NCBI GenBank assembly: GCA_004554425.1
Contig: SFMI01000089.1
Coordinates: 1 to 7,103 of the forward strand
From: Candidatus Saccharimonadota bacterium
GTDB lineage: Bacteria; Eremiobacterota; Xenobia; Xenobiales; Xenobiaceae
Direction: 5' to 3'
Length of the DNA stretch: 7,103 nucleotides
Part shown: positions 1-6,667 of the stretch, piece by piece
Position numbering within the stretch: the stretch's first letter is position 1
Layout of the letters: the number at the start of each line of letters is the position of its first letter
Translations under genes and position numbers: made by a program
The notes under the pieces: generated by a model
The model's input: only the letters and a program-made list of their open reading frames with translations
Database searches by the model: none
What the model was told of the DNA's origin: nothing

Positions 1-1
1 C

Positions 2-106
2 CATACCATCGATTGGCAATACGTACCCGGCCATAAAGATCATTATTATAATGAATTATGCGATCAGCTGGCTCGTGAGCAAACAGAATTTTACAAAAAA
101 AGTTAG
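2..106 (+). CDS. rnhA: Ribonuclease HI, C-terminal fragment (5' end outside window)
   Basis: The first 34 codons, read in frame from base 2 to the TAG at 104-106, encode the end of a type 1 RNase H, which cleaves the RNA strand of RNA-DNA hybrids in the cytoplasm. Visible is the segment IDWQYVPGH, followed by NELCDQLA. In E. coli RNase HI the catalytic-loop His124 and the metal-binding Asp134 lie ten residues apart in WVKGH and NERCDELA; here the His (codon 32-34) and Asp (codon 62-64) are also exactly ten apart. The protein ends about 14 residues after that Asp, a shorter tail than in E. coli. The other active-site carboxylates (D10, E48, D70 in E. coli) are outside the window. The assignment rests on a short but very characteristic piece; a longer fusion protein carrying an RNase H domain cannot be excluded. 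Confidence 0.85.
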   Translation, partial: HTIDWQYVPGHKDHYYNELCDQLAREQTEFYKKS

Positions 107-124
107 TATTAACTGCGAATTATC

Positions 125-152
125 TTGACAGCTGTGCCGTTTATGATAAAAT
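125..152 (+). promoter_or_regulatory. Sigma70-type promoter of the tRNA-Leu gene
   Basis: TTGACA (125-130, perfect -35 match) is followed after 16 bp by TAAAAT (147-152, five of six to the -10 consensus). Transcription would start near 159, giving a 5' leader of about 36 nt before the mature tRNA, to be removed by RNase P. It lies just behind the stop codon of the RNase HI gene, so the tRNA need not depend on read-through. This is inferred from consensus matching only. Confidence 0.7.
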
Positions 153-195
153 TCTGAAGACATCTAGCCTGTTCTATGGCTGGTGGTGATTTTAT

Positions 196-282
196 GCGGA
201 AGTGGCGGAATCGGTAGACGCGCAGGACTCAGGATTCTGTGGGGTTAAACCTGTAAGAGTTCGAATCTCTTCTTCCGCACCA
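196..282 (+). tRNA. tRNA-Leu, anticodon CAG
   Basis: A full class II tRNA can be folded by eye. The acceptor stem GCGGAAG (196-202) pairs perfectly with CTTCCGC (272-278), followed by discriminator A279 and an encoded CCA (280-282). The D arm has GCG/CGC with GGTAGA in the loop. The anticodon stem CAGGA (223-227) pairs with TTCTG (235-239) around loop CTCAGGA, placing anticodon CAG at 230-232, which reads CUG leucine codons. A 15-nt variable region (240-254) forms a short hairpin (GGT-TAA-ACC, plus a G-T pair), as expected for tRNA-Leu. The T arm AAGAG/CTCTT encloses TTCGAAT. The long variable arm and A73 fit leucine identity. No terminator hairpin is visible after it, so some transcripts may run into the next gene. 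Confidence 0.97.
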
Positions 283-285
283 TAG

Positions 286-314
286 TTGTATAGAAAAAAA
301 AGCGACTGTATACT
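286..314 (+). promoter_or_regulatory. Possible promoter of the acyltransferase gene
   Basis: TTGTAT (286-291) and TATACT (309-314, five of six to the -10 consensus) are separated by 17 bp. The -35 half is weak (three of six). The start point would be near 321, leaving a leader of about 12 nt to the ATG at 333 or about 78 nt to the ATG at 399. The overlap of the -35 element with the bases just behind the tRNA shows how tightly the two genes are packed. Confidence 0.4.
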
Positions 315-332
315 AAGCGTGATCTTCTGTAT

Positions 333-1451
333 ATGGTCATTTTTTTTGCCTTGTTAAATGTAAAAGATTTTCTTAATACATGTAGAACTCCGCCAATCAT
401 GTGTCAGGAAAATATCGATAAAAATTCTCAAGTACAAAAGAATGATGCCGCCGAGGCGGGCAATAAACATAAATTCGGCAGAATGGTTCGCAATTTTTTC
501 TTTAGGCGACGCAATGCCAAAGGCACGAACGAACGTCAAACCGCACCAACAAGCGGTGAAGAAACCTTGCCCACAAACGGTGAGCCTTCAGAAATAGTCA
601 AGCCCAATGGAGCCAGCAAGTTTTTCGGAGCTGCCAAACGAGCGGTAGATAAGACTATCGATGGCCTTGGTTTTTCAGTTGCTTTTGGTACAGCAGCTAT
701 TAGTTCGCTGATCCTCTTTCGCGTTCTGAATAAAACCAAAGTCTATGGCTTAAAGAATATTCCCTCCGAGCACGAAAATGTGCTTTATTGTATCAATCAC
801 AACTCTTTGGTTGATAATTTTATTTTCGAAGCGGCCGCTTATGTACCCAAGATCTTTTTCCAACACAAATACTTGCCTATCAATTTAGCTGATCGCAAAA
901 ATTTCTTCGGAGATCCTTCTTCCAAAAAATTGCGCGACAGAGTTATGCGTATTCTGGGACGCCATTTCTTCCGTCACTTAAAGGCCTATCCAGTAGATCG
1001 CCGTACAGGCAACATGGAACAAGTAGAAGAATGGCGCAAGCTTATCAAAGACAACATCATGATTGTCTACCCAGAGGGAACTAGATCTCGCACAGGCAAA
1101 GTTGGCCACGGTAAGCCTGGTGTAGGTAAACTTATACATGAAGCTCGCCCTATTGTTATGCCTGTTTTTATGGCCGGCACAGCTCAAGTGTTGGGTGTAG
1201 GCATGAAATTCCCAGCTGTCTTTAAGACTATGAAAGTCTATATAGGCAAGCCTATGGATTTGAGCGATATACTTTTGGATCAACTCCCTGAAGACAGACG
1301 CAGCCAAATGCTCTATTACACCAAAATTTCTGAAGCTGTTATGGATGAAATTCGCAATCTCGATCCCGATTATCGTCCTTCGGAAGAAGAGCTTCCTGCT
1401 GTTGACAATCATGCTCACCTTAAAGGAAGTTCAAGCGCTCCGGCTAAATAA
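333..1451 (+). CDS. plsC: PlsC-family 1-acylglycerol-3-phosphate acyltransferase
   Basis: A probable lysophospholipid acyltransferase, which transfers an acyl chain to 1-acyl-glycerol-3-phosphate to make phosphatidic acid at the inner face of the cytoplasmic membrane. In the 372-residue reading, the family blocks are all visible: block I NHNSLVD (155-161, catalytic His156 and Asp161 in HX4D), block II AYPVDRR (218-224), block III YPEGTRSRTG (246-255, Glu248 and Arg251), and block IV RPIVMPVFMAG (272-282). A hydrophobic stretch at about 113-131 may anchor the protein. Before it, residues 23-95 are polar, basic (FFFRRRNAK at 55-63) and probably disordered, making this longer than the usual 240-residue enzyme. 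The start is uncertain: neither ATG 333 nor the in-frame ATG 399 (350 residues, beginning MCQENIDK) has a Shine-Dalgarno site, and the first 22 residues look unlike the rest. Another acyl acceptor (for example a lyso-ornithine lipid) cannot be excluded. It lies 57 bp before the next gene and may be cotranscribed with it. Confidence 0.88.
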   Translation: MVIFFALLNVKDFLNTCRTPPIMCQENIDKNSQVQKNDAAEAGNKHKFGRMVRNFFFRRRNAKGTNERQTAPTSGEETLPTNGEPSEIVKPNGASKFFGAAKRAVDKTIDGLGFSVAFGTAAISSLILFRVLNKTKVYGLKNIPSEHENVLYCINHNSLVDNFIFEAAAYVPKIFFQHKYLPINLADRKNFFGDPSSKKLRDRVMRILGRHFFRHLKAYPVDRRTGNMEQVEEWRKLIKDNIMIVYPEGTRSRTGKVGHGKPGVGKLIHEARPIVMPVFMAGTAQVLGVGMKFPAVFKTMKVYIGKPMDLSDILLDQLPEDRRSQMLYYTKISEAVMDEIRNLDPDYRPSEEELPAVDNHAHLKGSSSAPAK

Positions 1452-1497
1452 AGTTTTTCCGGCGCCTTATTGATACTTTTGCATTTTTACTCGAATA

Positions 1498-1503
1498 GAG
1501 AGG
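1498..1503 (+). promoter_or_regulatory. Ribosome binding site deciding the AI-2E gene start
   Basis: GAGAGG lies 5 nt before the ATG at 1509. It supports that ATG over the in-frame TTG at 1470, which has no such site. Confidence 0.65.
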
Positions 1504-1508
1504 CCTAT

Positions 1509-2741
1509 ATGTCGGAAGAAAGCGGCCAGCTTAATCTCCCTCTAGGGTTGGAAGATACGTCCAACGACACAGCCGGTATAGCAAAAATCAGCTTAGACGA
1601 TTGCCAGCGTATGCAAGCTTTTTGTTTGCTTATATTGACGTGTCTCACCTGTGCGGCAGCGGCTTATTGGCTGAAATCCGTTTTGCTCCCCTTCGTATTC
1701 GCACTCTTTCTTTGCTTAACTTTGCGTCCTATCGTGGGCTTTCTCCACACTAAATTTCATTGTCCACGTTTTCTCTCTATTATCTTAACCTTATTTATAG
1801 GCGCTTTCTTGTTGGTTGCCTTAACTGTAGTCGTATCAAATTCAGTAGTCGATATAACCTCTAATTTGGATCTTTACGAAAAACGCTTCGTCAGCCTTAT
1901 AGACAATTTGTGCAGAAATGCTTGGATGCGCCGTCTAAACTTTAAAAGTGCGGACATTTTATCAACTATAGGTACAGAAGCGGCCAATAGTATAGGCGAC
2001 GCCTTGGCAACTATTTTTAATGCTCTTTTTTCTTTTGTGTCCAATATCGTACTGGTAGGAATTTACTTAATCTTTCTAATGTTCGGTTCTTCAATAGGCA
2101 ACGACAGCGAAGAGCACACTACGTTATTCCAAGATATATGTAAAAGCATAGAATATTATGTCTTAGTGAAAGTGATACTTTCACTGATTGTAGGCTGCCT
2201 GACCTGGCTCATTTTGACTATATTCGACGTCCCTATGGCTTATGTGCTGGGCATATTGGCCTTTGCTCTCAATTTTATTCCCAACGTCGGCCCCATTGTA
2301 GCCGTAATTTTACCTTTACCTCTGGCTTTACTCGATCCGGAAATTACTATTGGTACTTTTAGTATGGTAGTTATTTTGCCAACTATAGTGCACTTAATTA
2401 TCGGCCATTTAGTAGAGCCCAACGTGTTGGGCGGCTCTTTAGAGCTGGATCCTGTGGTAATTTTGTTAACTTTAATGCTAGCTGGCGTACTTTGGGGGCC
2501 GGTGGGTATGCTCTTGGCTACCCCTATGACAGTAGCCGGAAAAATGGCCGTAGACAGAGTAAATTGGGCTAAACCCATCGTCAGCTTACTTTCAGGACGG
2601 CGTTCTGGACGCCACTGTAATGGCGACAAATCAGGTAAGTCAGCGACTAAAAATCTATCAAAAGTTACTCTTCCCCAAACTAATCAAATTAGTGAACCTA
2701 CAGCAACTTCCCAAGCAGTCCCAACATCAGAACTCACTTAA
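1509..2741 (+). CDS. AI-2E family membrane transporter (PerM/TqsA-like)
   Basis: A 410-residue polytopic inner-membrane protein of the AI-2E (UPF0118) family. Hydrophobic segments lie at about 38-58, 59-79, 88-112, 168-195, 215-238, 243-275, 280-300 and 312-342, giving the family's eight-helix pattern with a large soluble loop at 113-167 between helices 3 and 4. Family signatures are in the C-terminal half: VLGILAFALNFIPNVGP (246-262), HLVEPNVLGG (300-309) and WGPVGMLLATP (329-339). Members have been linked to export of autoinducer-2 (TqsA), sodium or proton exchange and other roles, so the substrate here is unknown. Both ends are polar: about 37 residues before helix 1, and a Ser/Thr/Lys-rich tail of about 50 residues after 360. 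The ATG is chosen for its ribosome binding site; a TTG 39 bases upstream would add 13 residues. It follows the acyltransferase by 57 bp without a clear terminator and ends facing the rhomboid-like gene. Confidence 0.9.
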   Translation: MSEESGQLNLPLGLEDTSNDTAGIAKISLDDCQRMQAFCLLILTCLTCAAAAYWLKSVLLPFVFALFLCLTLRPIVGFLHTKFHCPRFLSIILTLFIGAFLLVALTVVVSNSVVDITSNLDLYEKRFVSLIDNLCRNAWMRRLNFKSADILSTIGTEAANSIGDALATIFNALFSFVSNIVLVGIYLIFLMFGSSIGNDSEEHTTLFQDICKSIEYYVLVKVILSLIVGCLTWLILTIFDVPMAYVLGILAFALNFIPNVGPIVAVILPLPLALLDPEITIGTFSMVVILPTIVHLIIGHLVEPNVLGGSLELDPVVILLTLMLAGVLWGPVGMLLATPMTVAGKMAVDRVNWAKPIVSLLSGRRSGRHCNGDKSGKSATKNLSKVTLPQTNQISEPTATSQAVPTSELT

Positions 2742-2755
2742 ATGCCAACTTATGC

Positions 2756-3667
2756 CTATTTGGAATTTTTCTGAGAGCGTGAAGCCAAAAACTCGCGTTC
2801 CTCTTCGGTGAGAGACTTGGCCCCTTGGGAAGATAGCTTGTGCATAAGAGCGTTCAATTTATCTTCTTCATTACGCTGCTCGGCTGTGCGTTTTTTTTCT
2901 TTGCCATTAAGGGGAAGCAGCTTTAGAGAGGTACGTGAGCGTCCTTCTGTGTAAGTACTATCAATGCCAGCTTTTCCACTATGTCCATTTAAACAACTGA
3001 AACGGATGAATCTTCTCCTCCGCTTCCAAGCCAGCCAACGTTTTTGTACTTTCTTTTCCCATTTAAGTACGTTAGCTTTTTCCAGCAACATAATGGCGAC
3101 GGTTCCAAAGACAAAACCTCCCAAATCAGCCTGAATGGTCCCATAGCCAATACTGCTCAACAACATCACAACTAAGCTTATAGCAGTAAACCACCACAAA
3201 AAAGCTGCTTTGATTGGGATAAGTATTAAAAGCCAAATATGGAAAGTAGCTTCTGGATTTAAACGGATTAAGTAAGCCAAAGCTCCCAAAATTCCGGCGC
3301 CGCTCCCCATAACAAAAGCCGCCCCATGTCCAGTACTTATCAAAGCTCCTGTACAAAAGGCGGCTATAGCACCAGTAAAGACGCTGCCCAAATAAATAAG
3401 CAAAAATTTTACACTTCCAAGACGTTCTTCTAAAGGCGAACCAATAAAGAACAGCGCTAAGGTAAAGAATAGAAAACCGAGCGCCCCAGAGTGTAAAAAA
3501 GCATAGGAAATAAAACGCCATATTTGCCAAGCCGCTTCCCAACGGCATACCAAAGCCAAGCACCTTTCAAGCGTTCCACCACCAATTAGCTGAGCTAGGT
3601 AAACCAAACCATTAATTATCAGCAAATATTTTACTGCCGGAGTTAATCTCATAATGGCTTGGTTCAT
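2756..3667 (-). CDS. Rhomboid-fold membrane protein, probable pseudoprotease
   Basis: A 303-residue protein with six hydrophobic segments (about 11-29, 54-76, 87-110, 116-136, 143-171, 182-197) and rhomboid landmarks: FLHSG (57-61), then GSPLEERLG (76-84), the loop-1/TM2 signature seen as GGAVEKRLG in E. coli GlpG, the TM4 glycine motif GSGAGILG (121-128) and the TM6 motif ADLGGFVFG (180-188). Aligning by eye to GlpG, the nucleophile Ser201 becomes Gly123, the base His254 becomes Asp181, His150 becomes Gly64 and Asn154 becomes Phe68; only the GlpG His145 equivalent (His59) stays. It should therefore lack rhomboid peptidase activity. After TM6 comes a soluble, very basic stretch (201-222) and a tail ending KSLTEEEREFLASRSQ (284-299), like a short C-terminal motif found on many bacterial rhomboid-like proteins. 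ATG 3667 has GGAGAG 10 nt upstream. The gene starts 53 bp after lon on the same strand and is probably cotranscribed with it. Role unknown. Confidence 0.85.
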   Translation of the reverse strand: MNQAIMRLTPAVKYLLIINGLVYLAQLIGGGTLERCLALVCRWEAAWQIWRFISYAFLHSGALGFLFFTLALFFIGSPLEERLGSVKFLLIYLGSVFTGAIAAFCTGALISTGHGAAFVMGSGAGILGALAYLIRLNPEATFHIWLLILIPIKAAFLWWFTAISLVVMLLSSIGYGTIQADLGGFVFGTVAIMLLEKANVLKWEKKVQKRWLAWKRRRRFIRFSCLNGHSGKAGIDSTYTEGRSRTSLKLLPLNGKEKKRTAEQRNEEDKLNALMHKLSSQGAKSLTEEEREFLASRSQKNSK

Positions 3668-3677
3668 ACTTGGTTCG

Positions 3678-3683
3678 CTCTCC
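3678..3683 (-). promoter_or_regulatory. Ribosome binding site of the rhomboid-like gene
   Basis: On the minus strand GGAGAG lies 10 nt before the ATG at 3667, a slightly long but workable distance. The alternative Met codon five residues later has no such site. Confidence 0.45.
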
Positions 3684-3720
3684 GTTCCAGGCAGTTTGGC
3701 AAATATGGTAACGTTCTTAT

Positions 3721-6549
3721 CTATTCGGCTTTGTCACCGAAAATTACGATATCGATTACTTCTTCGGCACGTTTTACAAAATGAAAAACGATCTGCTGGC
3801 GTATATCTTCCGGTATTTCCTGAAGATGGCGTCTGTTCTCATCTGGTAAAATAACTTCACGTATACCAGAATTAAAAGCAGCCAAAACTTTTTCTTTAAC
3901 TCCTCCTATAGCCATAACTCGACCAGTAAGAGTAATTTCTCCAGTCATAGCCAAATCTTGACGAGCAGGCTTATTGAGAGCGGCAGAAATAAAAGCACTT
4001 GCCAAAGTAATACCGGCAGAGGGGCCGTCTTTGGGGATAGCTCCTTCGGGCACATGCACGTGAATATCGTGTTTATAATAATCGAATTCGATGCCTTGAG
4101 CATTCAAGAAGCCACGAGCCCAAGTAATGGCCGTCTTGGCCGATTCTTTCATAACTTGGCCCAAATTGCCGGTCAGAGTAACTTTGCCTTTGCCAGGGAT
4201 AATATTGGTCTCTATAGTCAGCATCTCGCCTCCTACTTGAGTCCAGGATAATCCTTGTACACAGCCAGGCACGGGATTTGGATCAATCTTATCAGCTTCT
4301 GAATAAGGAGCTACGCCTAAAAACTCATGAACATCATCAACTGTTAGAGTCTTAAACTTGGTGCGAGGTCGGCGAGATTCAGTAATTTTGCGAGCTACCT
4401 TGCGACATAAGCCGGCAATCTCACGTTCTAAACTGCGCACGCCAGCTTCTTTGGTATACTCTTTTATTACACAGCGCAAAGCTTCATCTGTTAAGCTAAA
4501 AAGTTTGGCATTTAAACCATTCTCTTCACGCTGGCGAGGCAGCAGAAAGCCTTTGGCTATTTCCATTTTTTCTTCCAAAGTATAGCCAGACAAACGTATA
4601 ATTTCCATACGATCCCGCAAAGCAGGAGGAATGGTATCCAAGACGTTGGCGGTCATAATAAACATTACCGAAGATAAATCTACGGGAATGCCATAATAGT
4701 TGTCCTTAAATTCACTATTTTGCTCAGGATCTAACGCTTCTAATAAAGCAGCGGAAGGATCACCTCTGTAGTCGGCTCCAAGCTTATCTATTTCATCTAA
4801 CATAATAACTGGATTGCTAGAGCCAGCATTGCACATAGCTTGCACTATGCGTCCAGGCATAGATCCAATATAGGTACTGCGATGACCGCGTATTTCAGCT
4901 TCGTCACGCACACCTCCCAAAGAAGTGCGGTTAAATTTACGTCCCATAGTGTGAGCGATAGAGCGCCCTAAAGAAGTTTTTCCTACTCCTGGCGGGCCCA
5001 CAAAGCAAATTATAGAGCCGCGATGATTTTCTTTTAGTTTGCGCACCGATAAAAATTCCAAAATGCGCTCTTTAACTTCTTTCAAGCCATAATGCTCTTC
5101 ATCTAAAATAGCTTCCGCTTTTTTTAGATCCAAACTATCCTGAGTTGATTTGTTCCAAGGGAATTGCAAAAGACGATCTACATAAGTGTAAATCATATTG
5201 TAATCAGGAGAAGCGGACGACATGCGGCTCAGACGTTTAACTTCTTTAGAGGCATGCTCGGCTACTTCTTTGGGCATACCGCTAGCTTCAATACCCTCTT
5301 TTAGTCTCTGAACATCGGCATCTTCATCTACTCCATCGCCCAACTCTTCTTGAATAGCCTTGAGCTGTTGACGCAAAAAGTATTCTTTGTGTCCTTTAAC
5401 CATCTCCATTTCAGCTTTATTCTGAATCTTGTTCTCAATTTTGAGAATTTCGATCTCTTTAGAAAGCAAAAGGGAGACTTTATGCAAACGGGCGCAAACG
5501 TCATCTATATCTAAAACAGACTGTTTTTCTTTAGTGCTCAGACTCAAGTTGGCCGCAACTAAATCGGCAATTTGACCCGGGTTATGTACACTAGACATAG
5601 CCATAACTAATTCGGGTGAAATATGAGAGCTTAAAGAAGCGACCTGGCGGAATTGGTGAGAGATAACTTGCACAGCGGCTTCTGTTTCCGAGCTATCGCT
5701 GTTAATATCATTGACTACTTCAAGCATAACTTTGGCAAAAGGTTTGCGTGAAGTAATTTTTTTCACTCTGGCTCTGGCAATACCATGTAAGACTAAGCGG
5801 AAACTACCATTGCCTAAGCGTAAAGCCTGCACGGGAGCGCAAATGCAACCGGTTTTATATAAAGTGGTCTTAGCTATATTTACTTGATCACTTTTGCGTC
5901 TGGTGATTAAAAATAAAGGTACATCCTTATCGATTGCATACTCTACCGCTTTGATAGCGCTTTCGGTCTCAATGGAGACAGGCAAAATGACATTGGGGAA
6001 GACTACCAATTCGGGAATAGGCAACATTACCAGCTCTTGAGATTCAAAGAGCGAAAAACGCTGTTTTTGACGCTCAGCCTCAAGTTCGGCATCATTCTTT
6101 TTCTGCTCAGGCTCGGAAACACTGACTGTAGGGGTAACAATTTCAAAATTGCTTGGCATGTCAACAGCAGCTGGGGCAGTTTCTTCCTCCAATTGCTCAG
6201 CCTTTCTTTCGGCATTTCGCTTTTGCCAATCGCTGATAATAGTTTCCGTTAAACGCTCTAAAGCGTTAGGTTCTTCAGGCGCATCGCTATCAACAAATAC
6301 GAAAGCTTCATCGTCATCAGATTCTTTATTCGTATCGGTAGAATCGTTAGTAAGCGCCTCTGATTTCGCCTCTGCTTTGTTTGTCAAAGACACCACATCA
6401 TTATCCACAGGTGATTCTTTTTTGAGCGGCTCGTCTTGAGTGGAAGCAGAAGCCTCCTCTGAAGAATTTACTACACATTCTCTATGGTTATTTTCGATAT
6501 TTATGTCTTTTTTAAGTAATTCAGAGTTATTTTTATCGTTTTCGGTCAT
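3721..6549 (-). CDS. lon: ATP-dependent protease Lon (La) with acidic N-terminal extension
   Basis: A 942-residue Lon protease, which unfolds and degrades misfolded and regulatory proteins in the cytoplasm as an AAA+ ring. The usual N-terminal substrate domain starts at about 172 (LVMLPIPELVVFPNVILP), followed by the coiled-coil region around 360-440. The AAA+ module has Walker A GPPGVGKT (518-525), Walker B VIMLDEID (581-588), sensor-1 Asn635 and arginines in LRDRMEII (644-651). The C-terminal protease domain has PKDGPSAG with nucleophile Ser844 and IGGVKEK with Lys887; their 43-residue spacing equals that of E. coli Ser679/Lys722. All key residues are intact. From 172 onward the length matches E. 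coli Lon (784 residues). Residues 1-170 are extra: rich in Asp, Glu, Ser, Thr and Asn (for example KESDDDEAFVFVDSDAPEEP, 75-94), with a likely helix at 95-122. Start 6549 is supported by AGGG six nt upstream; Met131 and Met175 lack a site. Similar Lon homologs can carry N-terminal extensions, so annotation as plain Lon is secure. Confidence 0.98.
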   Translation of the reverse strand: MTENDKNNSELLKKDINIENNHRECVVNSSEEASASTQDEPLKKESPVDNDVVSLTNKAEAKSEALTNDSTDTNKESDDDEAFVFVDSDAPEEPNALERLTETIISDWQKRNAERKAEQLEEETAPAAVDMPSNFEIVTPTVSVSEPEQKKNDAELEAERQKQRFSLFESQELVMLPIPELVVFPNVILPVSIETESAIKAVEYAIDKDVPLFLITRRKSDQVNIAKTTLYKTGCICAPVQALRLGNGSFRLVLHGIARARVKKITSRKPFAKVMLEVVNDINSDSSETEAAVQVISHQFRQVASLSSHISPELVMAMSSVHNPGQIADLVAANLSLSTKEKQSVLDIDDVCARLHKVSLLLSKEIEILKIENKIQNKAEMEMVKGHKEYFLRQQLKAIQEELGDGVDEDADVQRLKEGIEASGMPKEVAEHASKEVKRLSRMSSASPDYNMIYTYVDRLLQFPWNKSTQDSLDLKKAEAILDEEHYGLKEVKERILEFLSVRKLKENHRGSIICFVGPPGVGKTSLGRSIAHTMGRKFNRTSLGGVRDEAEIRGHRSTYIGSMPGRIVQAMCNAGSSNPVIMLDEIDKLGADYRGDPSAALLEALDPEQNSEFKDNYYGIPVDLSSVMFIMTANVLDTIPPALRDRMEIIRLSGYTLEEKMEIAKGFLLPRQREENGLNAKLFSLTDEALRCVIKEYTKEAGVRSLEREIAGLCRKVARKITESRRPRTKFKTLTVDDVHEFLGVAPYSEADKIDPNPVPGCVQGLSWTQVGGEMLTIETNIIPGKGKVTLTGNLGQVMKESAKTAITWARGFLNAQGIEFDYYKHDIHVHVPEGAIPKDGPSAGITLASAFISAALNKPARQDLAMTGEITLTGRVMAIGGVKEKVLAAFNSGIREVILPDENRRHLQEIPEDIRQQIVFHFVKRAEEVIDIVIFGDKAE

Positions 6550-6555
6550 GGTCTG

Positions 6556-6559
6556 CCCT
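6556..6559 (-). promoter_or_regulatory. Ribosome binding site of lon
   Basis: AGGG on the minus strand lies 6 nt before the ATG at 6549. It is short, but it favours this start and hence the reality of the N-terminal extension, because the internal Met codons have nothing comparable. Confidence 0.45.
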
Positions 6560-6595
6560 GTTTCTATGCTTGCGAAAGGCCTTCCTTTTTCCGCC

Positions 6596-6639
6596 TGAGC
6601 TTTACAAACGGCCTTCTAACTTCCTGGCCATTCAGCTCA
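6596..6639 (-). repeat. Imperfect inverted repeat in the leader upstream of lon
   Basis: The 118-bp gap 6550-6667 before lon contains TGAGCT (6596-6601) and its reverse complement AGCTCA (6634-6639), with GGCC (6610-6613) and GGCC (6626-6629) nested inside, which would also pair. In RNA this could form a hairpin interrupted by internal loops. It is not a classic terminator (no U run follows) and does not match the CIRCE heat-shock operator. A shorter palindrome, AAGGCCTT, lies closer to the start codon (around 6577-6584). I saw no convincing -35/-10 pair in the gap on the minus strand, so the promoter of lon is unresolved. Chance occurrence of such short arms is quite possible. Confidence 0.3.
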
Positions 6640-6667
6640 AACTTGCCTTAGAAAGAATATTGGTTTG

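Noticed and set aside
196..282. tRNA-Leu gene as an integration (att) site for a mobile element
   Set aside because: No integrase, and no repeat of the tRNA 3' end was noticed elsewhere in the window; the flanking genes look like chromosomal house-keeping genes.
978..1418. 146-codon minus-strand open frame opposite the acyltransferase
   Set aside because: It is antisense to a well-supported PlsC-type gene, and its translation shows no recognisable domain.
1436..1467. GCGC-T-CCGG and CCGGCGC pairing around the acyltransferase stop codon
   Set aside because: The stem is short, bulged, has a 15-nt loop and lacks a T tract after it; it does not qualify as a terminator.
2240..2629. 129-codon minus-strand open frame opposite the AI-2E gene
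   Set aside because: Antisense to conserved transporter motifs; low-complexity Lys/Pro/Ile/Thr composition is typical of a shadow frame.
2679..2695. ACTAAT-CAA-ATTAGT perfect small hairpin
   Set aside because: It is AT-only in most of the stem, lies inside the AI-2E coding region, and has no following T run, so it is not a credible terminator.
3126..3563. 145-codon open frame on the minus strand within the rhomboid-like gene
   Set aside because: It is an out-of-frame shadow of the rhomboid-like gene; its aromatic- and Cys-rich translation matches no family I recognise and it has no start signal.
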